Assembly (NCBI RefSeq): GCF_010645075.1
Contig: NZ_JAADZV010000007.1
Coordinates: 279,743-343,742, forward strand
Source: Flavobacterium limi
GTDB lineage: Bacteria > Bacteroidota > Bacteroidia > Flavobacteriales > Flavobacteriaceae
Length of the DNA: 64,000 nucleotides
Direction: 5' to 3'
The notes under the pieces are model-generated. The model did not search any database. It was not told where the DNA came from and worked only from the letters and a program-made list of their open reading frames with translations. Below, in pieces: positions 1 to 8,204 of the stretch (the stretch's first letter is position 1; every line of letters starts with the position of its first letter). The position numbers were made by a program, and so were the translations under genes.

Positions 1-1
1 G

Positions 2-244
2 CAAAAGTTAAACGTACACCCCAATATCCTTTCGCAGGTAATTAATTCTGCGGAGCAAAAAAACTTTTACGATTATATCAATTATCAGCGGGTTGAAGAA
101 TTCAAAAGAATCATAGCGTTTTCAGAAAATCAAAAATTCACTTTGCTTTCTTTGGCTTTCGAATGTGGCTTTAATTCTAAAACTGCTTTCAACCGTAATT
201 TTAAAAAAGTAACAGGACGTTCTCCTTCAGAATATTTGAAATAA
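2..244 (+). CDS. AraC-family transcriptional regulator, C-terminal end (partial)
   Basis: The open frame enters from the left edge and stops with TAA at 242-244. The visible 80 residues form the second half of an AraC/XylS DNA-binding domain: a first helix-turn-helix region (VHPNILSQVIN), the linker DYINYQRVEEFKRII, and the second helix-turn-helix with the diagnostic end FECGFNSKTAFNRNFKKVTG followed by SPSEYLK. The family binds DNA through two such motifs and usually carries an N-terminal sensor domain, which lies outside the window. Its target cannot be inferred. The next gene starts 80 bases downstream on the same strand, so co-regulation is possible but not shown. Confidence 0.9.
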   Translation, partial: QKLNVHPNILSQVINSAEQKNFYDYINYQRVEEFKRIIAFSENQKFTLLSLAFECGFNSKTAFNRNFKKVTGRSPSEYLK

Positions 245-323
245 AAGAGAACCACCTTACAAGTTGGGGCGACCGGCACTCTGTCAGTGTCCATCTTTGC
301 AGAAATTTTTAAAAAATTATGCA

Positions 324-1316
324 ATGAAAAACAAAGTTCTCTCTGCGATAGCAATGGCTGTTTCTGTTTTCTTCTTTTTAGGATGTGAAGAAGAAAATTC
401 TATCGATCAACCCGGAAACCTGGTTCCAAAAACAGTCGATCAGGATTCATCAATCCCCTCAATTTCTATTAATGGCACGCAGCTTCACGCTGAAACTTTT
501 GGAAACCCGAACAATCCAATGGTCGTATTTCTACACGGTGGCCCAGGTTCTGACTATCGCAGTTCCCTAAATGCGAAAGACCTTGCGGACGACGGTTATT
601 ATGTAATTTTTTATGACCAGAGAGGTTCGGGTTTATCCAAAAGACACGACCAAAATAGTTATTCCATTCAATTGGTTCTGGACGACCTTACTGGGGTCAT
701 TGCGCATTACCGCACCTCTAATACTCAGAAAGTGTTTCTGTTCGGGCATTCGTGGGGAGCTATGCTTGCTACAGCTTATGTAAATACGTATCCGGCTCTT
801 ATCAACGGAGTCATTCTCGCTGAACCCGGCGGACTCAATAAAAAACTATTGGATGAATATGGGGAGTCAAGCCGAAAACTAAATTTATTTTCTGAAGCCA
901 CGAGTGACTTATTCTATATGGATCAGTTTTTAACCGGAAAAGAAAACGAACACGAAATCCTGGATTATAAAATGGGGATTTCTACCAGTTTTTCCTATGC
1001 GAAAGGAAACGATGAAGGAATTGAAGGACCATCTCCTTTCTGGAGAATGGGTACAGCAGTACTGAACGGTTTCATAGATATTGCCGAAAATGATGGTTTT
1101 GATTTTACTACCAATTTAACACAATATGATACAAAAGTTTTGTTTTTGTTCGGAGAAATGAACAAATCCTACGGTTACCATTTCGCCCGCAAAGAAGCCA
1201 TGTATTTTAGAAATGCACAGATTGAAGAAGTAAAAGGAACCGGTCATGAAATGATTTATTTTAAATGGGAGAATGTACATCCGATAGTGTTGAATTATTT
1301 AAACGAACTAAAATAA
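324..1316 (+). CDS. Alpha/beta hydrolase, putative lipoprotein (proline iminopeptidase-like)
   Basis: The ATG at 324 is preferred over an in-frame ATG at 264 because it places a signal peptide at the N-terminus (MKNKVLSAIAMAVSVFFFLG followed by Cys), a plausible lipobox. The mature part is an alpha/beta hydrolase. It has the oxyanion-hole motif HGGPG, typical of the proline iminopeptidase branch, the strand motif FYDQRGSGLS, the nucleophile elbow GHSWGA with the catalytic Ser, and a late GTGHEM that can supply the His. The family cleaves peptides, esters or similar bonds; the substrate cannot be told. It is probably membrane-anchored in the periplasm. The following gene begins 6 bases later, so the two are likely co-transcribed. 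Confidence 0.85.
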   Translation: MKNKVLSAIAMAVSVFFFLGCEEENSIDQPGNLVPKTVDQDSSIPSISINGTQLHAETFGNPNNPMVVFLHGGPGSDYRSSLNAKDLADDGYYVIFYDQRGSGLSKRHDQNSYSIQLVLDDLTGVIAHYRTSNTQKVFLFGHSWGAMLATAYVNTYPALINGVILAEPGGLNKKLLDEYGESSRKLNLFSEATSDLFYMDQFLTGKENEHEILDYKMGISTSFSYAKGNDEGIEGPSPFWRMGTAVLNGFIDIAENDGFDFTTNLTQYDTKVLFLFGEMNKSYGYHFARKEAMYFRNAQIEEVKGTGHEMIYFKWENVHPIVLNYLNELK

Positions 1317-1322
1317 TTTGCC

Positions 1323-1997
1323 ATGAAACCAATATTGATACTCATTACATTTCTCATTTCACTTTTTACATTCAACATTTTACACTCACAGACCATTAAC
1401 TGGAAAAGTCTTCAAAACGAACAAAAACATATCTTAAATGCAAACACCGGCTGGGAATATGGTTTTGTTTACGGAATAGGATACGCTTATAGATTAGAAA
1501 CCAAAATACCTATGGTTCTCGAAGGTTCTGTTTCTTTTGCTTCGGGTGAAGTTATTTTGGATGATTTTAAAACTAAAATAGGCGGGCAAATTAACCTGTA
1601 CCAGATTGAAAATTTCAATTTCAACGCTGCTGTACACGGAATTTACAGACGCTACGGAAATCCGCTGGTCACTCTGCAGAATTTTGGTGCCGATGCAACA
1701 GCAATAATCGGTTATTACAAACCTAAATGGTTTGCAGCCGGCGAATTTGGTTTTGATAAAGCCATTGTAACACATTTTAAACATGCAGACATTTATACAG
1801 ATGTTTATCCGGATGTAAAAAATGGCTGGTTTGAACCTGCAACCGGTGGGAACTTCAATTTTGGAATTCAGGGTGGCTATTCGTTTAACCGAAGTGATAT
1901 TACCTTACGCGCTGGAAAAGTTATGACAGAGGACTTTAAGACTTCTCCTTTAGTTCCTTTTTATTTACAATTAGGGTATAATTACAAATTAGATTGA
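1323..1997 (+). CDS. Secreted protein, putative small outer-membrane beta-barrel
   Basis: Not assigned to a named family. The 224 residues begin with a signal peptide (MKPILILITFLISLFTFNILHSQ). The rest shows alternating aromatic and glycine-rich strands (GFVYGIGYAYRLETKIPMVLEGSVSF, NAAVHGIYRRYGN, AAGEFGFDKA, NFGIQGGYSF, DITLRAGKVM) and ends in FYLQLGYNYKLD. That pattern is usual for small outer-membrane beta-barrels, whose last strand carries alternating aromatic residues. It lies 6 bases after the alpha/beta hydrolase gene and probably shares its transcript; a strong hairpin follows its stop. The barrel assignment is inferred from strand pattern only. Confidence 0.6.
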   Translation: MKPILILITFLISLFTFNILHSQTINWKSLQNEQKHILNANTGWEYGFVYGIGYAYRLETKIPMVLEGSVSFASGEVILDDFKTKIGGQINLYQIENFNFNAAVHGIYRRYGNPLVTLQNFGADATAIIGYYKPKWFAAGEFGFDKAIVTHFKHADIYTDVYPDVKNGWFEPATGGNFNFGIQGGYSFNRSDITLRAGKVMTEDFKTSPLVPFYLQLGYNYKLD

Positions 1998-2023
1998 TTT
2001 AGTTGATTAGGTTAATTAAAAGC

Positions 2024-2056
2024 AAACCCGACAGGTTTTTAAAACTTGTCGGGTTT
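2024..2056. terminator. Bidirectional intrinsic terminator
   Basis: Two 16-base arms (2024-2039 and 2041-2056, core AAACCCGACAGG / TTGTCGGGTTT) form a near-perfect hairpin between two converging genes, with A/T-rich flanks on both sides. It can end transcription of the beta-barrel gene from the left and of the PUL operon from the right. Confidence 0.8.
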
Positions 2057-2066
2057 AAAATATTAA

Positions 2067-4493
2067 TTATTTTTTCTCTTTAATCCACAATTGAAGTATT
2101 TTCTTTTCTCCCTTTTTCAAGTCGATTTCTCGCTTATTTTCTCCATAAATGACTGAAGTTTTACCTCCATTTTTTGATGAAATAGTTAATGTCATAACCA
2201 TTTTATTACTCCAGGTCATTTCAATTTCAAAACCACCACGGGCACAGATACCTTTTACTGAACCGCTTTCCCAGGCATCCGGTAAAGCAGGCAATAATCT
2301 GATTTCGTTTTCATCTGACTGAACCAGCATTTCGGCTACAGCAGCTGCGCCGCCAAAATTTCCATCAATTTGAAATGGCGGATGCGCGTCGAATAAATTC
2401 GGATAGGTTCCTCCTCCCCTTCTTGGCTTTTCGGTTTTTTTTCCGTCCGGATCTACGTAACGAAGTAATTCACGGTACATTTTATAGGCTCTGTTTCCAT
2501 CCCAGAGTCTTGCCCAGAGATTAATTCGCCAGCCTTTTGACCAGCCTGTAGTTTCATCACCTTTTATTTCTAATATTTTTTTGGAAGCTTCAGCCAAATC
2601 CGGGGTTTTTAAAGGTGTAATATGATCCCCCGGAAACAGTCCGAATAATTGGGATTGGTGACGGTGTTTTGGATCTTTATCTTCCCAATCAAAATACCAT
2701 TCCTGTAAATTGCCTTTTTTGCCAATTTGATACGGATGTAAATTCGCTAAATCAGCTTCCATCTTTTTTACAAATTCAGCATCAACATTTAAAATCTTAG
2801 CAGCTTTAATCGTTTTATCAAAACATTCACGAATCATTGCCAGGTCGGCTGTTCCACCGTACATTGTCGCTCCCACAAAACCATCAGCTAATTTATATTG
2901 ATTTTCGGGAGAAGTTGATGGAGCTGTAATCAAATTTCCGTTTTTATCTTCTACCAACCAACCCATACAAAATTCGGCTGCGCCTTTCATCAACTGATAG
3001 CCTTCATTTTTTAAATAATCTTTATCCTGAGTAAAAATATAATGTTCCCAAATATGAGTACTCAGCCATGCTCCAGCCATTGGCCAGCATGCCCACATTG
3101 GATCTTCTTTTCCGAATTGTCCAACCGGATTCGTCATGGCCCAGATATCTGAATTATGCCCAGCTGCCCAGCCTTTATCAACTCCATAAAAAGTCTTAGC
3201 TGTAATTTTTCCGGTTACCGAAAGATTTTTTATAAAACTCAATAATGGCAGATGCATTTCTGAAAGATTGGTATTTTCTGCCAGCCAGTAATTTTCCTCA
3301 ACATTAATGTTCATCGTGTAGTTACTGCTCCATGGCGGACTCAGATGCGGATTCCAAAGTCCCTGTAAATTAGCCGGAACGCCCTTTGTTCTGGAAGAAC
3401 TGATGAGCAGATAACGCCCGTAATTGAAATAAAGGATCTCGAGGTTTTTATCTTCTTTACCTTCAGAATATCGTAATAAACGTTCATCTGTTGCCAAATC
3501 AGGAGCTGTTGTTTTTCCTAAATCCAAATGAACACGGTTGTAGAATTTCTTATAATCGGCAACGTGAGAGCTTTTCAATTTATCGAATGATTTTGCAAAA
3601 GCTTTTTTTAGGCTTTTGGATGCAATTGTTTTATCGTTTAGACCTTCTGTCGCAGGATTTTTGTCGAAACCATTGAAACTTGTGGCTATTGAAACATAAA
3701 TTACAGCTTCAGTTGCGTTTTTCACGCCCAATGTTTTGTCTGAGGCAATAATTGCTCCATCTGTATTTTTGATTTTCATCAGGGTTGTAAATCGTGTTCC
3801 TCTTTCTTTTATTTCAAGATATTTTGGAAGAACGGTATAACCTACATGTTCATTTAGCGGCGCCTTTCCACTCAGTGACAAAACATTGTCTTTAACCTCA
3901 ACATTTGATTTTAGTAAACTGCTCAAATTGATATCAAAATTTAAAGTTCCCTTTTGGCTGCTGGTCAATTTGATAATCATAATTTGATCCGGTGCTGAAA
4001 CAAAATATTCTCTGGTAAATTTTACGCCGTCGATTTCGTAAGTCACTTTTGAAACTGCTTTTGAAATATCCAGTTCTCTATGATAATTAGTTGCTTTTCC
4101 TCTGTTGGGACTGGTAATTTCTATTGTCCCTAAAGGTGCATACTTCTCCGAGTTTTTTCCCTGGATTTTTTTGTTTAGCTCTTCGGCCAGTTTGTAGTTT
4201 TCGTTTTGAAGCGCTTCACGAATTGCAGGAAGATTTTTATATGCTTCGGGATTCATGTTTGCATTTACAGGTTCTCCCGACCAAAGTGTAATATCGTTCA
4301 GATAAATTTTGTCTGAATTCACTCCGCCAAAAACGGTTGCTCCCATTTTTCCGTTTCCTAAAACGAGGCTTTCTTCAAAATATTCCGCTGGCTGATTGTA
4401 CCATAAAACATGGCTGGATTGCGCCGAAATGTTTGTGATATAAAATGTGAGAAGTAAGATGAAAAATGTTTTTTTTATAACGCCTGAATTCAT
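2067..4493 (-). CDS. GH95 alpha-L-fucosidase (or alpha-L-galactosidase)
   Basis: The 808-aa protein starts with a signal peptide ending ISAQ and has the GH95 architecture. An N-terminal beta-sandwich opens with LWYNQPAEYFEESLVLGNGKMGA and NDITLWSGEP, followed by an (alpha/alpha)6 barrel with NVEENYWLAENTNLSEMHLPL, the TSPENQYK segment and the late QIDGNFGGAAAVAEML. The family uses an inverting mechanism on alpha-1,2-linked L-fucose or L-galactose; the Asn, Glu and Asp in these motifs are the expected active-site residues. In this locus it would remove the terminal sugar from xyloglucan side chains in the periplasm. It is the last PUL gene. It is separated from GH43 by 229 bases that hold a structured repeat and a promoter-like box, so it may also be transcribed separately. 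Confidence 0.92.
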   Translation of the reverse strand: MNSGVIKKTFFILLLTFYITNISAQSSHVLWYNQPAEYFEESLVLGNGKMGATVFGGVNSDKIYLNDITLWSGEPVNANMNPEAYKNLPAIREALQNENYKLAEELNKKIQGKNSEKYAPLGTIEITSPNRGKATNYHRELDISKAVSKVTYEIDGVKFTREYFVSAPDQIMIIKLTSSQKGTLNFDINLSSLLKSNVEVKDNVLSLSGKAPLNEHVGYTVLPKYLEIKERGTRFTTLMKIKNTDGAIIASDKTLGVKNATEAVIYVSIATSFNGFDKNPATEGLNDKTIASKSLKKAFAKSFDKLKSSHVADYKKFYNRVHLDLGKTTAPDLATDERLLRYSEGKEDKNLEILYFNYGRYLLISSSRTKGVPANLQGLWNPHLSPPWSSNYTMNINVEENYWLAENTNLSEMHLPLLSFIKNLSVTGKITAKTFYGVDKGWAAGHNSDIWAMTNPVGQFGKEDPMWACWPMAGAWLSTHIWEHYIFTQDKDYLKNEGYQLMKGAAEFCMGWLVEDKNGNLITAPSTSPENQYKLADGFVGATMYGGTADLAMIRECFDKTIKAAKILNVDAEFVKKMEADLANLHPYQIGKKGNLQEWYFDWEDKDPKHRHQSQLFGLFPGDHITPLKTPDLAEASKKILEIKGDETTGWSKGWRINLWARLWDGNRAYKMYRELLRYVDPDGKKTEKPRRGGGTYPNLFDAHPPFQIDGNFGGAAAVAEMLVQSDENEIRLLPALPDAWESGSVKGICARGGFEIEMTWSNKMVMTLTISSKNGGKTSVIYGENKREIDLKKGEKKILQLWIKEKK

Positions 4494-4520
4494 TTGTAAA
4501 AATTTTTAGTTTGAATTATT

Positions 4521-4528
4521 CAAATGTA
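4521..4528 (-). promoter_or_regulatory. Candidate -7 promoter box upstream of GH95
   Basis: Read on the minus strand this is TACATTTG, an exact match to the Bacteroidota -7 consensus TAnnTTTG, 28 bases before the GH95 start codon. The nearest TTG that could serve as the -33 element lies 27 bases further upstream, longer than the usual spacing, so the promoter is tentative. Confidence 0.4.
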
Positions 4529-4603
4529 TTGTCCGTTCAGAAAGATTGGATGCTGCAATATAATATGTTTCTACAGTATTTACTGTTCAATCCTACCAGT
4601 TAC

Positions 4604-4722
4604 TGCGTGAGGGATGGGAGCAAACTACCGAAGTAGTGCGGACAGCCCGACCGCATCCCGATAAGTGGGTGAATATCCGCAAAGTAAGTTTGCCCACTTA
4701 TCGGGATGCGGTCACGCCCAAA
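4604..4722 (-). repeat. Structured dispersed repeat, copy 1
   Basis: This 119-bp element begins directly after the GH43 stop codon and matches a second copy at 41899-42018 over its whole length with about one gap. On the minus strand both begin TTTGGGCGTG and end GCTCCCATCC(C/T)TCACGC. It folds as two hairpins: a perfect 21-bp stem (4649-4669 with 4693-4713) and a small UUCG-loop hairpin (4624-4637, ACTAC/GTAGT on the minus strand). No reading frame or transposase is present. Confidence 0.8.
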
Positions 4723-6228
4723 TTATTCCGGTAAAGGTTTATATGTGAAATTACTAAACGTCACTGAACCTTCCCCAACAGAAGCAAGTCCTATACGAAG
4801 ACTCATAAACCCACTTAGTGCATTATGATTGAAAGAACTTACCTCAGCAGAGTTTTCGATTTTCAGCCAATCCTTTCCGTTGATGCTGTAAAACATATTT
4901 ACGACCTGTTGCTTTTTTTCAAGGCGTAAAAACAAGTGTTTTTTATTGACTCCTTTTACAGTAGGAAATTGCCACACTCTAAGAATTGCCATGATATTTT
5001 CTTTATCGAAAGCGATTCCGGTGAATATTTTGCTATCGTAAAAAAGAACTAAACCAGCCGATGCATTGCCTTCTATTTCAACTTCTACATCAGCTGTGTA
5101 CGAATGATCAGAAGGTGTGCATAACAATGGCGAACTTTGACCGATACCCGTTCCTTTTCCTTTAATTTTTATTCCGTTAACAGAAAATGTGGCTCTTCGG
5201 GAATCGTATTCATCAAAAAACTGCCATTGCGGATTGAGCTTCTCTCCTGTAAAAGTATCAGAAAGTGTGAAATTATTTTTTATGGATTCACCTGCCGGTT
5301 TTTTAATTTGATCTTCGGTTTTAATACCTTCCTTCATTTTGTACCAGCCGTCTTTTGTCCATTCTACAGGCTGCAGCAATGTCTGGCGCCCCATGTTGTA
5401 ATAACCGTTTTCATAGCCGTGAAAAACCATCCACCAGTTTCCTTTCACATCATCAATTAGTGTGGCATGGCCTTTTGACCACCATTTTTCGGAAGCGCTG
5501 TTTGTTCTTAAAATGGGATTGTAAGGCGAGTTTTCCCAAGGTCCTAAAGGCGATTTTGATCTTGCCGAAATTACCATATGGCTGGTTGCAGGACCGGCTG
5601 TACCTCCTTCGGCAGTAGTCAAATAATAGTAATCGCCTCTCTTGAAAACTTTTGGCCCTTCCATGCAAAAACATTCAATGGACCATTCTGACGGGATTTT
5701 CCATCCTTCATAAACCTGCTTACTTTCTCCCGAAACTGCCAAACCGTCTTTTGAAAGCGGAACATAACTTCCATTGCTGAAATATAAATATCGGTTTCCT
5801 TTTTCATCTGTAAAATGTCCCGGATCGATATTACCGATTTTTAAATCTATAGGATCGCTCCACGGACCATTGATATTATCTGCCCAAACGACATAATTGG
5901 TTTCGTTTGCCGGAAAATAGATGTAAAATTTATTGTTGAGTTTTACCAAATCAGGCGCCCATACTGAACCTACACTTTTTTTGAGTGCATGGGTAACGGG
6001 TTTCCAGTTGATCAGATCTTTTGATGTCCATATTAACAATCCGGGATAATAATTGAATGAAGAGTGAACAATATAATAATCCTCACCATCACGAATTATT
6101 GAAGGATCAGGATAATCCCCTGCAAATATCGGGTTTTGATAAAATCCGTCTTTTATGTTTTGTTGCTGCTGCTGTGCCTTAAGTGCCAGCGAAATGAAAC
6201 TTATAAATATGAAAATTGCTTTTTTCAT
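4723..6228 (-). CDS. GH43 glycosidase (alpha-L-arabinofuranosidase / beta-xylosidase)
   Basis: The 501-aa secreted protein has a signal peptide (MKKAIFIFISFISLALKAQ) and a five-bladed propeller with the three GH43 acidic residues in recognisable motifs: the base in AGDYPDPSIIRDG, the pKa-modulating Asp in SVWAPDL, and the acid in FCMEGPKVF. The last ~180 residues form a concanavalin-like beta-sandwich (NNFTLSDTFTGEKLNPQWQFFDEYDSR...), common in GH43 enzymes acting on xylosides and arabinosides. In a xyloglucan locus the likely role is removal of arabinofuranose side units, but beta-xylosidase activity cannot be excluded. The acetylesterase gene ends 9 bases upstream of its start. A tract of glutamines follows the signal peptide. 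Confidence 0.9.
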   Translation of the reverse strand: MKKAIFIFISFISLALKAQQQQQNIKDGFYQNPIFAGDYPDPSIIRDGEDYYIVHSSFNYYPGLLIWTSKDLINWKPVTHALKKSVGSVWAPDLVKLNNKFYIYFPANETNYVVWADNINGPWSDPIDLKIGNIDPGHFTDEKGNRYLYFSNGSYVPLSKDGLAVSGESKQVYEGWKIPSEWSIECFCMEGPKVFKRGDYYYLTTAEGGTAGPATSHMVISARSKSPLGPWENSPYNPILRTNSASEKWWSKGHATLIDDVKGNWWMVFHGYENGYYNMGRQTLLQPVEWTKDGWYKMKEGIKTEDQIKKPAGESIKNNFTLSDTFTGEKLNPQWQFFDEYDSRRATFSVNGIKIKGKGTGIGQSSPLLCTPSDHSYTADVEVEIEGNASAGLVLFYDSKIFTGIAFDKENIMAILRVWQFPTVKGVNKKHLFLRLEKKQQVVNMFYSINGKDWLKIENSAEVSSFNHNALSGFMSLRIGLASVGEGSVTFSNFTYKPLPE

Positions 6229-6237
6229 GAATCTATT

Positions 6238-8184
6238 TTATTTGCTTATGCTATACTTTTCATTGGCCGTAATCATTTCCCAATTGTCTGTTCTGAAAGG
6301 CGATGCCGGAAATTTTTCTTTATTGAAAAGATTGATTTCAGTATCATCGTCTGCCCATCCGTAACGAACTGCAACCGGATTTGGAACATTTTCGCTGGAA
6401 ACAATAATTTTGTTGTCTTTGATTATCGCTTTCGCAGAATGAAAAATCTGGTCGGCACCGGCGATTTCGAATCCTTTTAATTCGGAATTATTCGGTGTTG
6501 ATAATCCACTGCCAATGTTGTTGAAAGTCAGAATGATTTGGTTTCCTTTTATTTCCTGAGATTTATAAGTTGGTCCGCTGAAAATTTGTTTTTCGCCGTA
6601 AACGTTATTCAAAGCAATGGCTGCCAAACGAAGTCCCACATCTTGCTTATTGGTTGGATGAATGTCTTTTGCATTACCAATATCTGTTGTAACCGCCATT
6701 CCGGTATTAGGTACTTTTAAAGTTTCGGATTGTGCTTCGCGGAGTTCAGCCCAGCGGCTGCCTTTTTTACTGTTGCCTCCAAATTCATCAAAAGTGGACA
6801 ACTGAACAAAGTAAAAAGGAAAACTGCCCTGATTAAATTTGGTTCTCCAGTCCTGAATCATTAAAGGAAATGCTTTTTTATACTGCTTAGCTCTCCACAC
6901 ATTTGCTTCACCCTGATACCATAAAACGCCCTGAATCGCATACGGAACCAGCGGATTTACCATAGCGTTATACAATAATGACGGATAACTGTTTGGTGAA
7001 ACTGCAATTTTTACCTGAACGATATTAAATTTCCAAAGTCCTTCCAAAGGCAAATTAGAGTCCTTAAATTGAATTTTTAAATCGACAGGATCTCCATAAA
7101 TTCCGCCACCTCCGGTATAATCGGCAATTCTGACAGCTATTACATTTTTGCCTTCTTTTAAAACACCAGCCGGAATTTTATACACTCTTAGTTTCTCCCA
7201 AATATTGTTAGTACCAACCTGAACTCCGTTGATGTACGTTATATCTTCATCATCAACTTTTGCCAAATGTAAAATGGCTTCTTTCCTGGCTTGTTCAGCA
7301 GTTAAACCAATTGTCTTTCGCATCCAGACAATTCCGTCCATATTACCAATTTGCTGATTTTCCCATAGTGAGGGTGCTTTTATTTCAGGCCAATTGTTAT
7401 CATTAAATTCAAATGTTTTAAACTGATCTTCGTTAGCCAGTGTCACATCAAAACCCTGAATCTTCCTTATATTTCCTAAAAGTGATTTTTTATAATTTTC
7501 GAAAATTTCATCCATATTTACGGTTGGAACTTCGGCAATCATCGCTTTAAATTCATCACTATTCTGAAATGCTTCATGGCTTGTCCAGGTTTCTATACAG
7601 GTTCCGCCCCATGAGGTATTTATTATTCCGATTGGGATTTTTAATTCTGCATATATTTTTTTAGCAAAATAAAAACCTACCGCTGTAAAATTACCAACAG
7701 TTTCTTTACTTGAAACTTCCCATTTTCCGGCTTTCAAATCTTCTTTTGGAGTTCCGCTAAGATCCTGAGCTACTCCAAAATGACGAATCATCGGGTAATT
7801 TGAATCGTTAATTTGATCTTTGGCATTCATTGTCTTTGAAACCTGAAATTCCATGTTCGATTGTCCGCTGCAAATCCATACTTCGCCCACCAAAACATTT
7901 TTGATGACGATTTTGTTTTTTCCGGTAATGGCTAATTCAAAAGGCCCTCCGGCTTTTTCGGATGCTAATTTCACAATCCATTTTCCGTTATTATCTGCCT
8001 GAATAGTTTTGGTTTGCTTGTTAAAATGAATGGTTATTTTTTCATTTGCATCAGCCCAGCCCCAAACCGGAATTTCCTTATTTCGCTGCAGTACCATTCC
8101 GTCAGAAAACAGCAAAGGCATTCTGACATTAGCGTTTGCGAACAAAGAAAAAAACAATACAAAGGTTACTATCTTCTTTTTCAT
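6238..8184 (-). CDS. Sialate O-acetylesterase-like SGNH esterase (CE20-type, xyloglucan acetylesterase)
   Basis: The 648 residues begin with a signal peptide (MKKKIVTFVLFFSLFANA). An N-terminal beta domain follows (LFSDGMVLQRNKEIPVWGWA), then an SGNH hydrolase fold with the nucleophile block VWICSGQSNMEF, the Gly/Asn block INTSWGGTCIETW, and the late DIHPTNKQDVGLRLA that supplies Asp and His. A jelly-roll-like insertion (about residues 250-370, IWEKLRVYKIPAGVLKEGKNVIAVRI) splits the catalytic domain. This layout matches the CE20 group described in xyloglucan loci, which removes acetyl groups from galactosyl side units. Relatives act on sialate esters, but no sialic acid genes are nearby. It is placed 20 bases after GH5 and 9 before GH43 in the operon. 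Confidence 0.85.
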   Translation of the reverse strand: MKKKIVTFVLFFSLFANANVRMPLLFSDGMVLQRNKEIPVWGWADANEKITIHFNKQTKTIQADNNGKWIVKLASEKAGGPFELAITGKNKIVIKNVLVGEVWICSGQSNMEFQVSKTMNAKDQINDSNYPMIRHFGVAQDLSGTPKEDLKAGKWEVSSKETVGNFTAVGFYFAKKIYAELKIPIGIINTSWGGTCIETWTSHEAFQNSDEFKAMIAEVPTVNMDEIFENYKKSLLGNIRKIQGFDVTLANEDQFKTFEFNDNNWPEIKAPSLWENQQIGNMDGIVWMRKTIGLTAEQARKEAILHLAKVDDEDITYINGVQVGTNNIWEKLRVYKIPAGVLKEGKNVIAVRIADYTGGGGIYGDPVDLKIQFKDSNLPLEGLWKFNIVQVKIAVSPNSYPSLLYNAMVNPLVPYAIQGVLWYQGEANVWRAKQYKKAFPLMIQDWRTKFNQGSFPFYFVQLSTFDEFGGNSKKGSRWAELREAQSETLKVPNTGMAVTTDIGNAKDIHPTNKQDVGLRLAAIALNNVYGEKQIFSGPTYKSQEIKGNQIILTFNNIGSGLSTPNNSELKGFEIAGADQIFHSAKAIIKDNKIIVSSENVPNPVAVRYGWADDDTEINLFNKEKFPASPFRTDNWEMITANEKYSISK

Positions 8185-8204
8185 TCTATTTTTATAATTC
8201 AGAT

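Noticed and set aside
264..323. Upstream in-frame ATG of the alpha/beta hydrolase
   Set aside because: It would put 20 unrelated residues before a good lipoprotein signal peptide.
130..354. Minus-strand frame of 74 codons across the end of the AraC gene
   Set aside because: It lies antisense to a clear AraC C-terminus and has no family features.
5137..5674. Several open frames on both strands inside GH43
   Set aside because: They are shadows of a well-supported gene and show no codon or domain support.
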